Origin: UBA9554 sp038205135
GTDB lineage: Bacteria; Pseudomonadota; Alphaproteobacteria; Rhodobacterales; Rhodobacteraceae
Assembly (NCBI GenBank): GCA_038205135.1
Contig: JBBRCF010000016.1
Span: forward strand, 1-39,947
Reading direction: 5' to 3'
DNA: 39,947 bases
How positions within the stretch are numbered: position 1 is the first letter of the stretch; the number at the start of each line of letters is the position of its first letter. The translations under genes and the position numbers were made by a program. The notes beneath the pieces were generated by a model. That model saw only the letters and a list, made by a program, of their open reading frames with translations. It searched no databases and was not told the DNA's origin. This document shows, piece by piece, positions 39,509-39,947 of this stretch.

Positions 39509-39947
39509 ATGGACACGCCAACGACCCCGGACACCTTTGCTTTGACCATCGGGTCCTATCTGCAGGCCCTGCCATTGGCCGCTCTGGTGGTGGATGAAAA
39601 TGAACGGATCGTGCTGGGCAATCCGGTGGCGGCGGCACTGTTCGGGGCCAACTTGGTGGGGCGGCCCTTGGTGACAGTTTTGCGACAACCCCCGGTGGCC
39701 GAAGCGATGGCGGCGGCGCGGGCGACGGGTGACCGGCAGATGGCGCGCATCCTGCATCAGGATGGCCCGCGCGATACCATACTGATGCTGAATGTGGCGC
39801 AGGTGCCGTTGCCGGTGCAATACGGGCGCGGATTTCTGCTGTGTTTCGACGATCTGACCGAACGCGAGGCGGCGGCGCAGATGCGCCGCGATTTCGTCGC
39901 CAACGTCAGCCATGAATTGCGCACGCCGCTGACCGCGCTGCTGGGGT
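39509..39947 (+). CDS. PhoR-like sensor histidine kinase (C-terminus cut by window edge)
   Basis: I translated the open frame from ATG 39509, with AGGAG 7 bases upstream, to the window edge (146 residues). A PAS-type domain occupies about residues 12-115 (LPLAALVVDENERIVLGNPVAAALFG). It is followed by the dimerisation/phosphoacceptor helix with the H-box RRDFVANVSHELRTPLTALLG and His135. The catalytic ATPase domain lies outside. There is no N-terminal membrane segment, so it may be cytoplasmic, as in many alphaproteobacterial PhoR proteins. I expect pst/phoU/phoB genes to follow, which would decide whether it is PhoR. Confidence 0.85.
   Translation, partial: MDTPTTPDTFALTIGSYLQALPLAALVVDENERIVLGNPVAAALFGANLVGRPLVTVLRQPPVAEAMAAARATGDRQMARILHQDGPRDTILMLNVAQVPLPVQYGRGFLLCFDDLTEREAAAQMRRDFVANVSHELRTPLTALLG

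Overview
The window reads as chromosomal core DNA of a GC-rich alphaproteobacterium of the order Rhodobacterales (Roseobacter/Rhodobacter group). Evidence: an Entner-Doudoroff edd-eda pair, class II DAHP synthase, a roseobacter-type liv transporter, an IalB-family periplasmic protein, a DUF2852 protein, a GlxA-type AraC regulator, a coupled RNA methyltransferase/PIN pair that I know mainly from Rhodobacteraceae, and an MmgR-like small RNA. I see no phage, insertion sequence, CRISPR array, rRNA or tRNA. The genus cannot be fixed from the sequence alone.

Layout. 1-1369: a cut XRE-type regulator (-) and a small conserved protein (+) diverge from a region rich in palindromes. 1391-3915: ilvB-ilvH (-) behind a sigma70-like promoter, a 15-residue leader peptide with a Leu-Val-Val-Ile-Val run and a GAAA-loop terminator, i.e. 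a transcription attenuator. 4058-6714 (-): bpt (N-degron leucyl transferase), an RDD membrane protein, a DUF2852 protein and a YbaK-type deacylase. 6785-9843 (+): glnE with an ATGA-coupled 89-residue unknown. 9851-12281 (-): eda and edd, with a LacI-type operator inside the edd promoter. 12501-14953 (+): lipoprotein, RNA methyltransferase, PIN protein. 14971-17944 (-): M48 protease, fused MFS/spermidine synthase-like protein, MepK-like endopeptidase.

18383-22591 (+): an L,D-transpeptidase, lpxD, a dedicated acyl carrier protein and a FabF-type ketosynthase, an envelope block. Its divergent promoter region with mepK holds ten perfect copies of an 11-bp repeat. 22680-23333 (-): ialB family. 23665-23742 (-): the MmgR-like sRNA. 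23823-25445 (+): HerA/YjgR-type ATPase. 25562-31083 (-): livK-livG-livF-unknown-livH-livM, a branched-chain (or related) amino-acid ABC importer with an unknown secreted cysteine protein inside the operon.

31311-33105 (+): PQQ-type sugar dehydrogenase and a small membrane protein. 33126-34145 (-): GlxA regulator. 34375-35757 (+): class II DAHP synthase. 35758-36453 (-): PAS protein. 36765-38833 (+): yicC-gmk-gamma carbonic anhydrase. 38859-39293 (-): unknown. 39509-end (+): start of a PhoR-like histidine kinase, cut by the window.

Most of the window is housekeeping. The points most worth a second look are the ilvB attenuator, the MmgR-like sRNA, the lpxD-ACP-ketosynthase module, the 11-bp minisatellite between two enzymes that act on 3-3 peptidoglycan crosslinks, the unknown protein in the liv operon and the methyltransferase-PIN coupling. 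I did not find a convincing wholly new multi-gene system.
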